From the NCBI GenBank assembly GCA_003313425.1, contig NHZP01000002.1, positions 186,001-250,000 on the forward strand: a stretch of 64,000 bases of DNA, read 5' to 3'. A program made the position numbers and the translations under genes. The notes beneath the pieces are model-generated. The model had not been told where the DNA came from. It was given only the letters and a program-made list of their open reading frames with translations, and made no database searches. This document shows, in pieces, positions 11,516 to 22,327 of this stretch. The stretch is from Pseudopyrenochaeta lycopersici. Taxonomy: Eukaryota > Ascomycota > Dothideomycetes > Pleosporales > Pseudopyrenochaetaceae. Position 1 is the stretch's first letter, and each line of letters opens with the position of its first letter.

Positions 11516-13242
11516 CTACACAGCATCGCGCAAACGTTCTTCATCATGCTTCACCTTTCGTCTCTTGTTGACCCTATTCTTGTACAAGTACCACGCGCCA
11601 ATCGTAAGCATGGTTAGAGGAATAGTTGTCACCACGAAAATCCAGAACTCGGGACTAGCACGCAGTGACCCGTCTTCTGAGCGGAAGTCAAACAGGTTCA
11701 TGCCGAGGAATGACTGCAAGTAGGTGGGTATTAGAAGAATCTCTACGGTTCTCGGGAGTGGGGAGGGGGGACTGCTACGTACCGCCATGAATGATGCGGG
11801 GAGGTAAATTAATGTGCAAATGGTGATGACTTTGACCGTGGCGTTATCGTCGACGTTGTCTTGCGTCAAGGACAGGATTCGTGTGCTGATCTGCCTCGAA
11901 TTGGCTTGATTGCCGATGTTGAGAAGGTCAGTAAGCTGCAATTGTGTCAATCATTCACCCGTCAATATCATTCTGCATAACGCACCAATCCAAGAGTCGC
12001 CTGAACTCTCTGACCCAGAATTTCGACGGCATTGAGGTGGCCCTGGAGCCGATGTTCAAAGAGCTGCATTTCTTGCTGTACAGCATGGCAATCTTCGGCT
12101 AAGAATGGGTCACTATCTTCAATGCCTTTGTTGATCTCTTGCAGAGTTTGCACAAGCTTGATGGTGGATTGCAGGCATCTGTACGCCTTGCACATGATCT
12201 TGTCTTCAATATGACGAAGTGTTTGTAAGCGGTCAGGACTGAAATCAGGTATTGCTTCGGGCCTTGTAGTATCGATAACGTCAATATGCCGCCTCTGTGG
12301 GCTGTTAGTGCCAAATAGTGGAGTCTAGGTACAGGAAGTCCAACAATTCGCTCCAGTTCGCTTGCTAGGCTTTCAGTGTAATCTTGCCAATGCACCATAT
12401 ATGATGATATCACCACTAGATGAACATTTAGGGGGTGCTCTGCTAGCTTTGCCGTTTGTGGATGCTCGACGTGGTGTTCCAGCCTGTTCTGCGCTTTGCT
12501 CTCGTCATTCGGGTGAAGAAGAATAACGATGTTCCTCCTGTTGCTAGCAGAAAACCGATGATAAGCACCTGTCTGCCGGAACGACCATGGATCTCGTGGT
12601 GGTTCTTTTCCATTTGGCTCAATATACATGAGTTGGTAGCAGAGTTCTAGGTAGATTAGATACAGGCCCAATCGCCATCCTGCATGTATATAACTCACCA
12701 AACGAGCCATCAATCGCTTGACAAGATTGTCTGAATCCTGACGATTCTTGAAAGACTTGTGGCTGATCGCCAAATTTCAGGAGCACATCGACAAACATGT
12801 CACTGATCTGCCAGCTTTGCATGGTTTTAAGCATTACACTTTCTGAACACATCAAGGGCGACAGGGAAAACTCCTGAAAGAAAGATCTTAATAATGGTTA
12901 GTACAAAACTTTTAGAAAGGAGGCTAGGCCAACAGAATCCTGAAATCGTCTTCACTGCTTTTCAGCAGGTGTTCTTCCAGATCGAACTCATCCTTAAGAC
13001 GGACAATCACGTGCTTCTTCATGGCTGTGAATAGTTAGTTTGAGATCAGCTTTACACTTGAGGTCCTTACCGAGGCGTAAGAGCCGCACCCCAAATGTTC
13101 CTGAGTCATCGAAAAGTAGTTTCGCGCATCGACGTATGCGACTAAGACACATGCCGCCGTCGTTAGTGAACCCAGTCCTGCTCCTAAATGCCGAGGAGAG
13201 CTCCATTGCTATCTTGGAGCGGTGTGAAAAGTTGTTGTGCAT
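11516..13242 (-). CDS. CorA-like Mg2+ transporter family membrane protein
   Basis: Spliced from about seven exons: 13242-13071, 13024-~12935, 12873-12699, 12646-12333, 12294-11986, 11935-11783 and 11713-11516. The C-terminal half is a CorA-type module: a long helical stalk (NAVEILGQRVQATLGL, LTDLLNIGNQANSRQI), then transmembrane segment 1 (VITICTLIYLPASFMA), a GMN motif within FLGMNLFDF, and transmembrane segment 2 ending in a basic tail. The GMN tripeptide is the selectivity signature of CorA channels. The N-terminal half resembles the soluble part of fungal CorA-like proteins whose transport has not been shown. Two junctions are weak: the donor near 12935 does not give a clean GT join in frame, and the intron at 12295-12332 would be only 38 bp. 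Confidence 0.75.
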
Positions 13243-13607
13243 GGATCTAGGTCACCGTGGTCGGCTGCGTGGCCTTTAACCAGGTGATTGCGCCATACAT
13301 CACACAAGGCGCAAGGCTGGGGCAGTGCAAGTGACTGTGCGAACCAGTCAATTTACTTGCAGGCATGTGTGAAACGCAAGTCATCATCATCCATCTGACG
13401 CAATCAACATATAACGACGGATTTTTTTAATAGTAAATTATAGCACATTTAATATTGTAATGTGTTGACAAGGAGCCATTTGGACCGTTCCAAAATCATG
13501 TGCATCACGTGTTTGGTGTAGAAACTCCACAGCCTAAGTCGATGACTTGTTTTTCTCCTTAAGAGACCTGTACGCCTTAGCGTGACACCTGGAAGTGATC
13601 CCTTGAC
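13243..13607. other. Spacer upstream of the CorA-like gene
   Basis: This AT-rich stretch lies between the CorA-like start and the stop of the proposed small gene. It includes an A/T-rich run near 13420-13460. No gene or repeat was recognised. Confidence 0.4.
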
Positions 13608-13903
13608 TCACTTCAGATCTGCCTACAATGACAAGAGTTTCAGCTAGCAGTCAGGGCAAGAAGACGCGGAAACAAACCTCGGGAATCTTATCTGGGGCCC
13701 AGAACTCCCACTTGTTCTGTTTCTCCTGATTTAACTCAGCCTCGCGCGGGCACCGAGACTCGCGCAGTGATGCAAACCAGGATTTGAAAATCATCGACAG
13801 CAGTTACGTTGTATCGATCTTTCAAAAACTGCTCTAACTTTTCCCTTTTGATATAGCCGGAAGTTTTCTCTTCGACCACATTTTGGATTGGATGCTTGGC
13901 CAT
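13608..13903 (-). CDS. Possible 52-residue protein gene with three exons
   Basis: Exons 13903-13808, 13725-13678 and 13622-13608 join in phase 0 through introns of 82 bp (GTAACT...AATCAG) and 55 bp (GTTTGT...TTGTAG). They give a 52-residue, strongly charged protein starting MAKHPIQNVVEEK and ending PDKIPEADLK. Residues 17-32 (GYIKREKLEQFLKDRY) form a plausible amphipathic helix, followed by a Trp-rich KWEFWAP stretch. I do not recognise a family and assign no function. Support comes only from clean splice signals and kept frame. An alternative is the degraded tail of a larger gene, reading through the first intron with a one-base shift. Confidence 0.4.
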
Positions 13904-14593
13904 GCTGAGGAGCAAGGTGAGATCGTCAAGGGGCGTGATGTTGCGAGGGACGGCAAGGCGGATTCAGGAGGCGCGTGGAAATCAGCCTTGAAGCGCCGCC
14001 CCGGGCACAATTATACCATGATTGCCCCTAAGAGAGCCGCAATCATAATAATCATGGTGTGTATCCAGTTCACCTGTTTGAACACGACAGAAGCAAGCAC
14101 AAATTCGATTGGTTGTAGCGCGTTTCGCGGGACACAGCAGAAGATTGCCTGCATTTGCCTTCTCAGCTTGTGCAGTGAAATCGATGAAGACTACCCAATT
14201 CCGGCGGGACAGCATTGGCCACAACCAATCATGTAGAACCATAAGGGGGGCTTGCAGGTGGTGTGCCGCTAGGGCTTGGCCAATAGCAAATAGGCGACAA
14301 CCGCCCCATGTTCTTTGTCCAATCCGGTTCTTGTGGAGGCAATGTAAACGCTGGAGGGTGACACGGTTGTTCACAATCCCTTTATCCGCGGGGACTGTAG
14401 AGATGAACGTGCTCTCCTTGTCAGTCGGTTGAGGCTGAAGAGTTTGAAGGACCATACGGCTTCGCCCATCTTGCCTGGATATCACAGGTAGATATGAATC
14501 GAACACAGCCCTCGCAATATAGGTATTGCTACGTGCATACTATCAGCCAGCTTCATTAAATTACGTTGTCATTTTGCCCAACCTGTTCCAAGC
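13904..14593. other. Spacer between small gene and protein kinase
   Basis: The two flanking genes diverge, so this 690-bp stretch probably carries both promoters. A 174-codon minus frame (14506-13982) is open, but its translation has no recognisable domain and biased low-information content. I do not call it a gene. Confidence 0.4.
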
Positions 14594-17161
14594 ATGGGTC
14601 AGTGCCACTCTACCAGGACGCTTTGCTCCCAAGATGAAACAAGCGCATCCAACGAGGACCCGCCGAAGGTTATACAGAAGAAGCCAGCCCAGGATGAGGA
14701 CAAAATCAATAAAATTAGCAAAAAATCTAATACTACAAGTGCAAACGGCAGAGATCAAGAAGGTGTGACTTCTTCTGTTGCGAATGGGAACGCTCTCGTA
14801 TCACACCAGCAGCAAACTGTCACAGCTGTAACTGGACCGGCCTCAGAGGAAAAGTCAGCTGCAAGCAGGGGCCAGTGGGACTCCACTGAGACGCCTTCCT
14901 TTCAGGATGATACACTCTCGCTGTGTAAGGACCCATCAAAGGATGTACAGAAGGGCCAGTTCCAGAACAGGCGACAAAGCAACGAAGCTAGTATCGACAA
15001 TATTACTGAAGTAGTAAATAGCAAAGATGAAGAAAATACAACTGCTTTAGCTGCGAAGGGCAGCGGTACTGTACTCCACGAGCAGCGCGCTAGTACAGCC
15101 GTAATCAAGCCGATCTCACAAGAGCAAACAGTCCATGTGAAAAGCAATGCCGCTTTTTCGCAGGAAGGCGAGGCAAGCCAGCAGCAGTCTCCGAGCTCCC
15201 CTAGAGAACTACACAAGGATCATCAGAATGCTGATACCGTTCTGAAACAGACATACAAACTGCCCTCAGTTCAAGGTCACGAGAAACTGGAGGAAGAGCT
15301 TTTCGAACTCATTCAAAATTACAAAGAAGCTAAAGAAGTAATCTTCCCAAATGAGGTCAAGTCCATGTGGAATCCCATATACTTTCGGAATTTCTATACC
15401 AGCCAAGCTTGGTACGATGAAACCTGGCACAAGAATAATATCATGGATGATTATCTCCAGATTATGTCGATATTGATACTTATCCACTTCCGTGACTGGG
15501 CGAGCTTCCGCCGGATCTTCATCGATCGACAGCGCAGGGATATAAATATGCCTTTTAAGTTGGAAGAGCTGAGAAGCCAGGAATTCCTAGGATGCTTGTT
15601 TGGAACAAGTTTCTATAGTGCTCAGAGGACTTTCTGTCCTATGGTTATTCAAGAATGTGAAGACACTTATGACCTGAGTAGATCAGACCCCCTCCCTTGG
15701 CTCGACCAGCCTACCGAGATCGGTGAAGGAGCTTTCGGGAGAATAACGAAGCGGACTATAGCAGAGGGGTACTTGGAAAGTGATAATAGGGATAATAGGA
15801 CGAGAAACCATAAGGTACACTGCTCTTGATTTCCAGTTGGAAAGCTAGCTGATTTGATTTTCTAGCCCAAGGCTGTCGCAGTCAAACGTATTGTCGATGA
15901 AAAAGTACACCAAGTCGAGTTCGATAATCTCATAGCCCTGCGTCGATGTTTGAGTGGGCATAAGCGGATCATGGTCAACATTGCTTCACTGCTCGAGAGC
16001 TCCAAAGATGGTGGCAAGGTCCACTATATTGTCTACGAGCTTGCCGCGTACGACCTTAATGTGCTATTGACAACAGAGCCTACTGGTTTAAGGCAGAAGC
16101 GAAACGAATCGGCCCTGCCAGAACGAACGGGCTCAGCTAATATGTGGCCTGGTGACCTGATCGTGGAAAGCCGTAATCTCGCCGATGCCTTAGACTATCT
16201 TCACAACCGCCTATACAACACGTCCAAAATTTCGCTTGCACATAACGATATAAAACCGGATAACGTTTTGGTTGTTTATCCAGATAGCCCAAATGCAAGG
16301 GAACGATACCCGGTGGGCAAGTGGAAAATCGCAGACTTTGGGCTCTCAAAGGTCAAGAACCAGTGCTCACGGAATGATAAACATCTGAAAGTTGTGGATG
16401 CAGTGCCAGTACGTCGAAGTATGGTGGATGTTACTCATCGCACAATTGAGCGTTCTGCTTCAGTCTCAAAGACTCTACCGAAACGCGATCCTGGAAGATA
16501 TACAGCACCAGAACTCGACCAAAAGATCACTCAGAAGACTGACGGCAGAAAGGGCGATATCTGGTCCTTTGGTTGTGTCCTCTCGGAAGTGCTTGCATAT
16601 GCTGTCGGGCTTGATCCACGGCTAGTGGAGGATTTTCGCAACAAGCTTGGTGAGAATTCGCATGACCAACGTTTTTACGACGTTGAGTCGAAGAAAGTGA
16701 AATTGTCTTTTTCTGAATACCTCGAGACTTTACAACAACAAATCAAAAAAGACAGCCGAATTCCTGACGAGACGCAATGGACAGCAGCATGTATATCTTT
16801 GGTGAAAGAGATAGTAGTTTCAGATCCCGACAAGCGGCTCGGAGCCGATGAGATTCGTGATAGGTTAAGAGATATTAGTGAGTCCATGCAACCAGAGAAG
16901 AAGATATGGCTCGATACTCTTACGTTAGACACCTCTTTCAGTAGAATAAGCGAGTCTTACTCTCCTGGTCCAGAGCATGCATCTGCAACGGAAAGCCCCG
17001 CTCAGGTCGAAAATTCTCACCAGCTCGCCTATGGTAGAAGCGAAGCAATTGACCAAACTCCCATTATCGTAATCTCGCCAGCAAGACACTCCTTTCCTAA
17101 GGGAAATTCTAAGGTAATCAACGCAGATAGAAACAGGAGGAGACAAACCTCTCCTAGATAA
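14594..17161 (+). CDS. Protein kinase with acylation-type N terminus and duplicated N-terminal segment
   Basis: Two exons (14594-15814, 15866-17161), joined by a 51-bp GTACAC...TCTAG intron, encode 838 residues. The C-terminal kinase domain has a glycine loop G377-E-G-A-F-G, VAVK with Lys414, the catalytic loop HNDIKPDN with Asp535, DFG at 564-566, APE at 621-623 and a DIWSFGCVL helix F. The protein should therefore be an active Ser/Thr kinase. Residues 1-90 and 92-180 are an ungapped imperfect duplication with a period of about 91 residues. The start MGQC fits N-myristoylation at Gly2 and palmitoylation at Cys4, so membrane attachment is plausible (inference). The part before the kinase domain (about 250-370) is a helical region of unknown role. 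Confidence 0.85.
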
Positions 17162-17278
17162 GAATGATATGTCAAGCAGTAGAAACAATATACAATTCCT
17201 TAAATAAATGAACAATTTTGGAGCAGGTTAACTGTAAAATCTCTGTTTCGTTGTTATCCTTTCCTTTTTACTTGGCGG

Positions 17279-17753
17279 CTAGCCTAAATCTAGTGTGTAT
17301 TTGCTACCTCTCCGTGATAAGAGTCGTAGGGTTTGCAATCCGTGTGTATACATATCAGGGTTGCTTGGCCTATCCGGTTCATTGTGACTTATGTTGTCCA
17401 GACACTCGTCCAGTGAAGATGGTGAAAGCGTGCTGTTGTTTATATGCAATTGTGCTATCGTGCATGATGGTGTCTTGCAGCGCTTGAAGTTATCACAGTA
17501 TGCGGCTAGACACGTTGATAGGTATGTCGCAACTTTCACTGAAGTAAATTGGCTTCCGTCCATTTGACGATCTAGGAGGAACGCTCGATTCTCCGCTGGC
17601 AGGCTAAAATCTCGAACATCTTTCGTGAGATTGGAAGAGAACGCGCAGTTCCAGAAGCTAGACACAGCATTGTACCAGAACGGGTCGATGCACTGTTCCC
17701 ACACGCCAACGACGGTATTAGCATCTGTACAGTTTATTTTTCCTCCAGGGCGG
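17279..17753 (-). pseudogene. Relic of a fungal secreted/membrane Cys-rich protein gene
   Basis: A minus frame of 141 residues continues upstream in frame to about 17753. It contains a cysteine pattern (CLAAYCDNF, CKTPSC, LDECLDNI, then NPD) that I associate with uncharacterised fungal multipass membrane proteins, where this ectodomain precedes transmembrane segments. Here the frame loses similarity after NPD and stops without any membrane segment, and no clear start exon was found. It therefore looks truncated. The family link is from memory and uncertain. Confidence 0.35.
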
Positions 17754-18594
17754 TCGAAAACATCTATGTTTCATGTGATCAAGCCGGGTTGAAGCCACTC
17801 CCATAGCAACCCGAGCATTATAGGGTGCTTCGAGCGCCATCCTTGGCGCGAACTCGCCGAAAATGAACTTTTCGAGCTGAGGAGGATAAATTGCTGCACA
17901 TGAATCTTGTGACCATTATATAACTACTATATGATGAATTGCGTTTGGGAATGTCGGTAAACATGAAGACAGACGATACATTGCAGGGTGGCGCAGCGCA
18001 CCTGAGGCAGCGTCCCGGCGGCCGAGTCTCGTGGCTGAGACTGCTGACATATTGTTGTTATGGAGGGATTCGGACTCAAATGACTATTCACTACTTTATC
18101 AGAGGTAGTTGACGCCACGCCTGAATCAACAGGTAGGAGAATATAGAGCCAACGGAGGTCGACGACAAATTGTTTCCTATACATATAGTGCTATTAATTA
18201 ACTATTAGCTCTAGCAAGGGTAATTTGATATCTTTCTGTTAACTATGACAACTACTCAATGATTTGTCTCGTTAATTTGAGGAAGTAGTAATCTTGCCCT
18301 AGTGTTAGATACTAATGAACGGAAAATCTCGAAAGGCTTTTCAAGCTATTGAATAATATTATAAAATCATTTTCATTGAAGCCGGGACATCAAATATGAA
18401 GATTAGGTGAATGGAAGGTTTATCTAAGTCCTTCTCTTCTGTCTCTCGCCTTGTGTGAATGTGTGATGTGTAGCACGCAATTGCGATATAAAGGGTTAGC
18501 GCGGCGCGAGCGCCATATCGTGTAAACCTATAACTCCACTGTTACATTAATCTAGCAATAGAATATCTACGGAAAAATTTTCAACTCAGTCACC
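17754..18594. other. AT-rich spacer
   Basis: No gene was recognised. The stretch is rich in TA dinucleotides, as expected for RIP-affected DNA. It precedes the carrier relic and may include its former promoter. Confidence 0.4.
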
Positions 18595-19249
18595 ATGACT
18601 CGAGTCCAGCCACTTCACCGCTCAGGTCTCCCGCCCGGACTTACAGAACTAAGCCCGAATGAATTGACAAGACAGCCTTTGCGACCATTGGTACATCTGA
18701 TTGCAGGAGCGTGAGTTGGAAATACCCCAATTGATTCGTCAATTGACCTTGAGGAAACAGATGTGGAGGTGCAGCCACCGCTATCCTCACCTCACGACTC
18801 GATGTTCTCAGAACCAGAATGCAGTCGGACTTTTATCGCGGTCTTCCCCCGCCTGAGCGAATCTGCTCACAATCTATTCCTACTCCTGCACATCCTCTCT
18901 TGGCCCAATACGCCATGTTCGTGAGATATTTTCGATAATCAAGTCGATGAACAGCAAGGAAGGCTGGCGAGGGTTCTATAGCGGTCTTGGGTCCAGTTTA
19001 ATCGGTGTGGTACCTGCAACTGCAATCAAGTTTTACGTTGATGGCAGCTAGAAGTCACTAGGTACACAGATCATGGGATATCAAGTCGATGATTCGGTAC
19101 TTCATGCGCAGGCTGCTGTTGCCGCCGGCATAGCCAAGGCATCCCTTACGAATCCCATCTGGTTGATCAAGACTCGGCTCCAGCTCGACAGGTCAACACA
19201 AAACGGAACTACCACTGCTAAGAACTATAAGGGCAGTAAGGGTATTTAA
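18595..19249 (+). pseudogene. Relic of Rim2-type mitochondrial pyrimidine-nucleotide carrier
   Basis: An ATG at 18595 opens a frame of about 39 residues to VHLIAGA. A recognisable GTGAGT...ACAG intron follows, then ACGGAATAILTSRLDVLRT, the first carrier repeat (the family has TSPLDVLKTR-like motifs). A frame change near 18885-18900 leads to EGWRGFYSGLGSSLIGVVPA and TAIKFYVDGS, then an in-frame TAG at 19049-19051. The same frame then gives LTNPIWLIKTRLQLDR, the second repeat signature, and ends in TAA at 19247. The third repeat is absent. Functional relatives import pyrimidine nucleotides into mitochondria. This copy cannot encode a full carrier; it has a shift, a nonsense codon and truncation. 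Confidence 0.8.
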
Positions 19250-21311
19250 TTAATAGAGGTACAGGCTCAGGAGTGGTCCACACGCGATATATGGGTAAAT
19301 GTAATTGGCAAATCTATCCGAGGCATGGCTTGTATCGGCAGCACTCGTGAAAGACGACCTCAAATCAAAATATGATAAGCCAATTTGTGGATAGTAAAGG
19401 AATATGGTTATGTCGATAATATTTCCTGTAAGGCATTGCAAGCCTGGCATAAATAGCTGGACTTGCCTCAGCTAGGATATGCCTCATGACGCCATTGGGT
19501 TTAATTTTCATCTGGAGCGCTGTCAACTCTTATCCATGATGCCAGATTTACTTGATTTATCTGTTTACTGTTTTTTACTTCACCGGAACCTCCACAACCA
19601 AAACTAGCAGTCTCCGAAGTGCCCATTCCGCATCCTAGACACTGTCCGCACGTTTCGTAGCCATTCGACGGCATTGCTGGAGTAAAAATGAAATTGAAGT
19701 TTCCGTCTGTATGAGGCCTTACTATGAGAAAAGGTATGTGGCTACTCTCCTTAGATCTGTCAATGAAGCGCTGTATTCTGAAGGCAGTCATCTACGTTTA
19801 CCTGCAATCCGCAGCGTGTTATATAACTGGCAAGGCCTTTCCCTTAGCTTTCCCCTACAAACAGTCAAACTATGGACTTACACCATCATATCAGTGCCAT
19901 CAGAGATTATTCCGTGCCGCGATCACTCTATGTTTGCCAATACATATTTGTTGGCGGATGTTGGCTGTGCGTAAACAATTCCAATGCGTTTGTCTTCACC
20001 TTCTGTCCCCCTGAATCTTGAAAAGAGCGATTTCTACTATAAACTTTGTATAACCAAACTATGGGGGCATGCAGAAAACCATCATTTTACTGATTGCGGT
20101 TGTCATCGGTCTAAGCAATAGTAATAATCGAATAGGGGACAAAGTCCTACGAGAATCGCTGAGGACTAACAGCGTCAGTACCTTGTAAAAAGATACTACA
20201 AAGTCATTATCATGCACTGGTTTCCTAAAGAGATCAAAGTATACGATTAAACTTTACTTAAACTGTTCTCTGACAGGCTGATGCCCTGTAAGGGTCCGTT
20301 CTTTATATGCGCACTCCTCTATCTATTTCTTTGTCTGCAATCCCCTCATATGAGCTCAGTCTCTGACCAGGCACGTACTAAGCAGGATCTAACAAGACTC
20401 GTCAGTTATGCTTGCCCTGATGTAGTATTTTTCTCAAAACCTCCTAATCAATCATAGCCTTTTAATAGTCAGACAGGTTTCACAGGCACTTGAAGCCTCT
20501 TTTACACTTGCGCGTCACCCTGTTCACGATCTCGCGCATTCTGGGCCTGCACACCCGATCAGCTACGGAATTGATACAGATTGCTTTTCAATTTAAGTAT
20601 CATACGCCTGAGGTCTCTGAAAGCTTTATCCCGCTTTGTTGGAACTCATGCTTCGTAATGTCGTTGCTGGGAGTCCGCACTCCGAACTGCATTTGCTTTC
20701 CACCACTGGACCTTTCACTTCTACTCTGTTGCATTTGTGCCATAACACGATTCTCTTAGTTTAATACCCTTGCCTTGTCATATTTGTCAAGTGATAAATG
20801 CTTCCTTTGTGTTGTGGATTATGCAATTGGCGCAGCATTGAGGGCCAACCGCGCACAACAACGGGCATAGCAATAGCGATTTCAGTAGTGGCAGGCGTCT
20901 TAATACAATGTTTCTGGCAGCTCCGTTACCGACACAGGTAGTGGGGTATAATAAGAAGAATAATTCTCGCAAGGCACTCCAGGTGTGGTAGATAGCTATA
21001 GTTTGGCAGATAGAACATCGGGCCTTCTGCGTACACTATGTAAAGCCGGTACTGCTGGCACTCCAACAATTCAGCTGTTATACTATATTGTGTACTTTTG
21101 TATAGCCCGTTTACAGAACTCCCAAACCTCTGCTGCTCTTTCAGATCCGCCTTGATTCTTCGAATGAGCAGCCACCGCTAGGTTTCTCTCACCGAGGTTT
21201 TACTTCGGCCCCACGCACTATATAGCAACCATTGACGTCCAGTAATATATCAGATGAGACACCAGCATACAGTTCAGTATACGCTGCCAGCTCTGCTTTA
21301 TACAATAACGG
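19250..21311. other. AT-rich stretch without supported genes
   Basis: Only short frames occur. One on the minus strand (19791-19501, 96 codons) contains a Cys/Gly-rich run (CGQCLGCGMG) but has no signal peptide or recognisable family. High TA content and scattered stops suggest decayed DNA. No terminal repeats were found. Confidence 0.4.
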
Positions 21312-22060
21312 TCACGCAAGACACCTCAGCCAGGGCTTGTGTCTGAAGAGCTGAGCGTTTGCTGCACCCGGATTGATTGAAACGTTGGCAATGCCCTTGG
21401 AAGGGGCCCCTGATCGCGCTAGCTCGCAACTCAGCAAATAGTTTACTGTCTTGGATACGACATAATTGTGTGTTTGATCTTTCGGTGGGTCTGTGAGCTC
21501 CGAGAGGTCGATCCGACCCTTTGGCGCCGAAAGCTCCCCAATCTGACTGCTAAGCCAGACAACCCGCCACGCAGCTGATGTCGAAATTGGTACCTCTACT
21601 GCAACCTTTCCGAGTAAGGGAAGTAGTAGTTGCGTAAACAGAAACGGCCCGAGACAATTTGTTGCAAGCTGCAGCTCGAATCCCTGCTGGGATTCGCTCC
21701 CGAGTGGGGGTTGAGATATGCCTGCGTTATTCCACAAGACATCCAGCTTGCTTTCTTTTGCCTTGAAAGTGTCTACTAGCTGTTTGATGGTGCTCAGATC
21801 GTCGAGTTGTAAAGCGAGCTAATGCAAACTGTGGCCCTCTGCTGGCGACGACTCGATGTGTTGGATCACTTGCCGCGCCTTCTCGGAAGACCGCCCAGCA
21901 ATATAAAGCCTACCGTCATTTTGCTAGAGAATTTCGGTCAGTGCCAAACTGATCCCTGAGTACCCTCCTGTGATTAAGAAGACCTTTCCATGTTGCGGGC
22001 CAATTTAGCGCCGGTGAAAGTTGGCGGAGGTGGAAAGAACTGCAAAATTTGAGTACCCAT
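21312..22060 (-). pseudogene. Short-chain dehydrogenase/reductase pseudogene
   Basis: The frame starts MGTQILQFFPPPPTFTG at 22060, shifts by one base near 22005, and continues as GKVFLITGGYSGI, the Rossmann TGxxxGI region. Two in-frame TAG codons follow, one just after LALTEIL and one after HSLH. From 21737 the frame is open and carries WNNAG, the catalytic region SSQ and YVVSK (YxxxK motif). It then ends early after LFRHKPWL. The active-site residues survive but the gene cannot make a full SDR. It lies 268 bp downstream of the terpene cyclase on the same strand, so it may once have encoded a tailoring reductase for a terpenoid. Confidence 0.8.
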
Positions 22061-22327
22061 GGAGGAAGAGTCTGCAGAGCCTCACTGATTGGGGCGCAGG
22101 TGAGCGAGGTTAATGAGAGTGGGGTGTCGCGTCAAGGACTGAAGCCGTGGCTGATGGCCTGTGGCACTATAGCCGGTACGCCTTACCAACACGACAGCAT
22201 CGGCTAAAGGTCGCGCCCAGATTGACGTGGAAGCTGCACAGATCACTAATGCAAGAGCAACTTGAACTACGCACTCTGCATTACCTCGACCCTCTCACAC
22301 CATCCGCGTGGTCTTCCATGACTCGTG

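Noticed and set aside
13982..14506. 174-codon minus-strand frame
   Set aside because: No domain, no splice support, and it lies in the probable promoter between two divergent genes.
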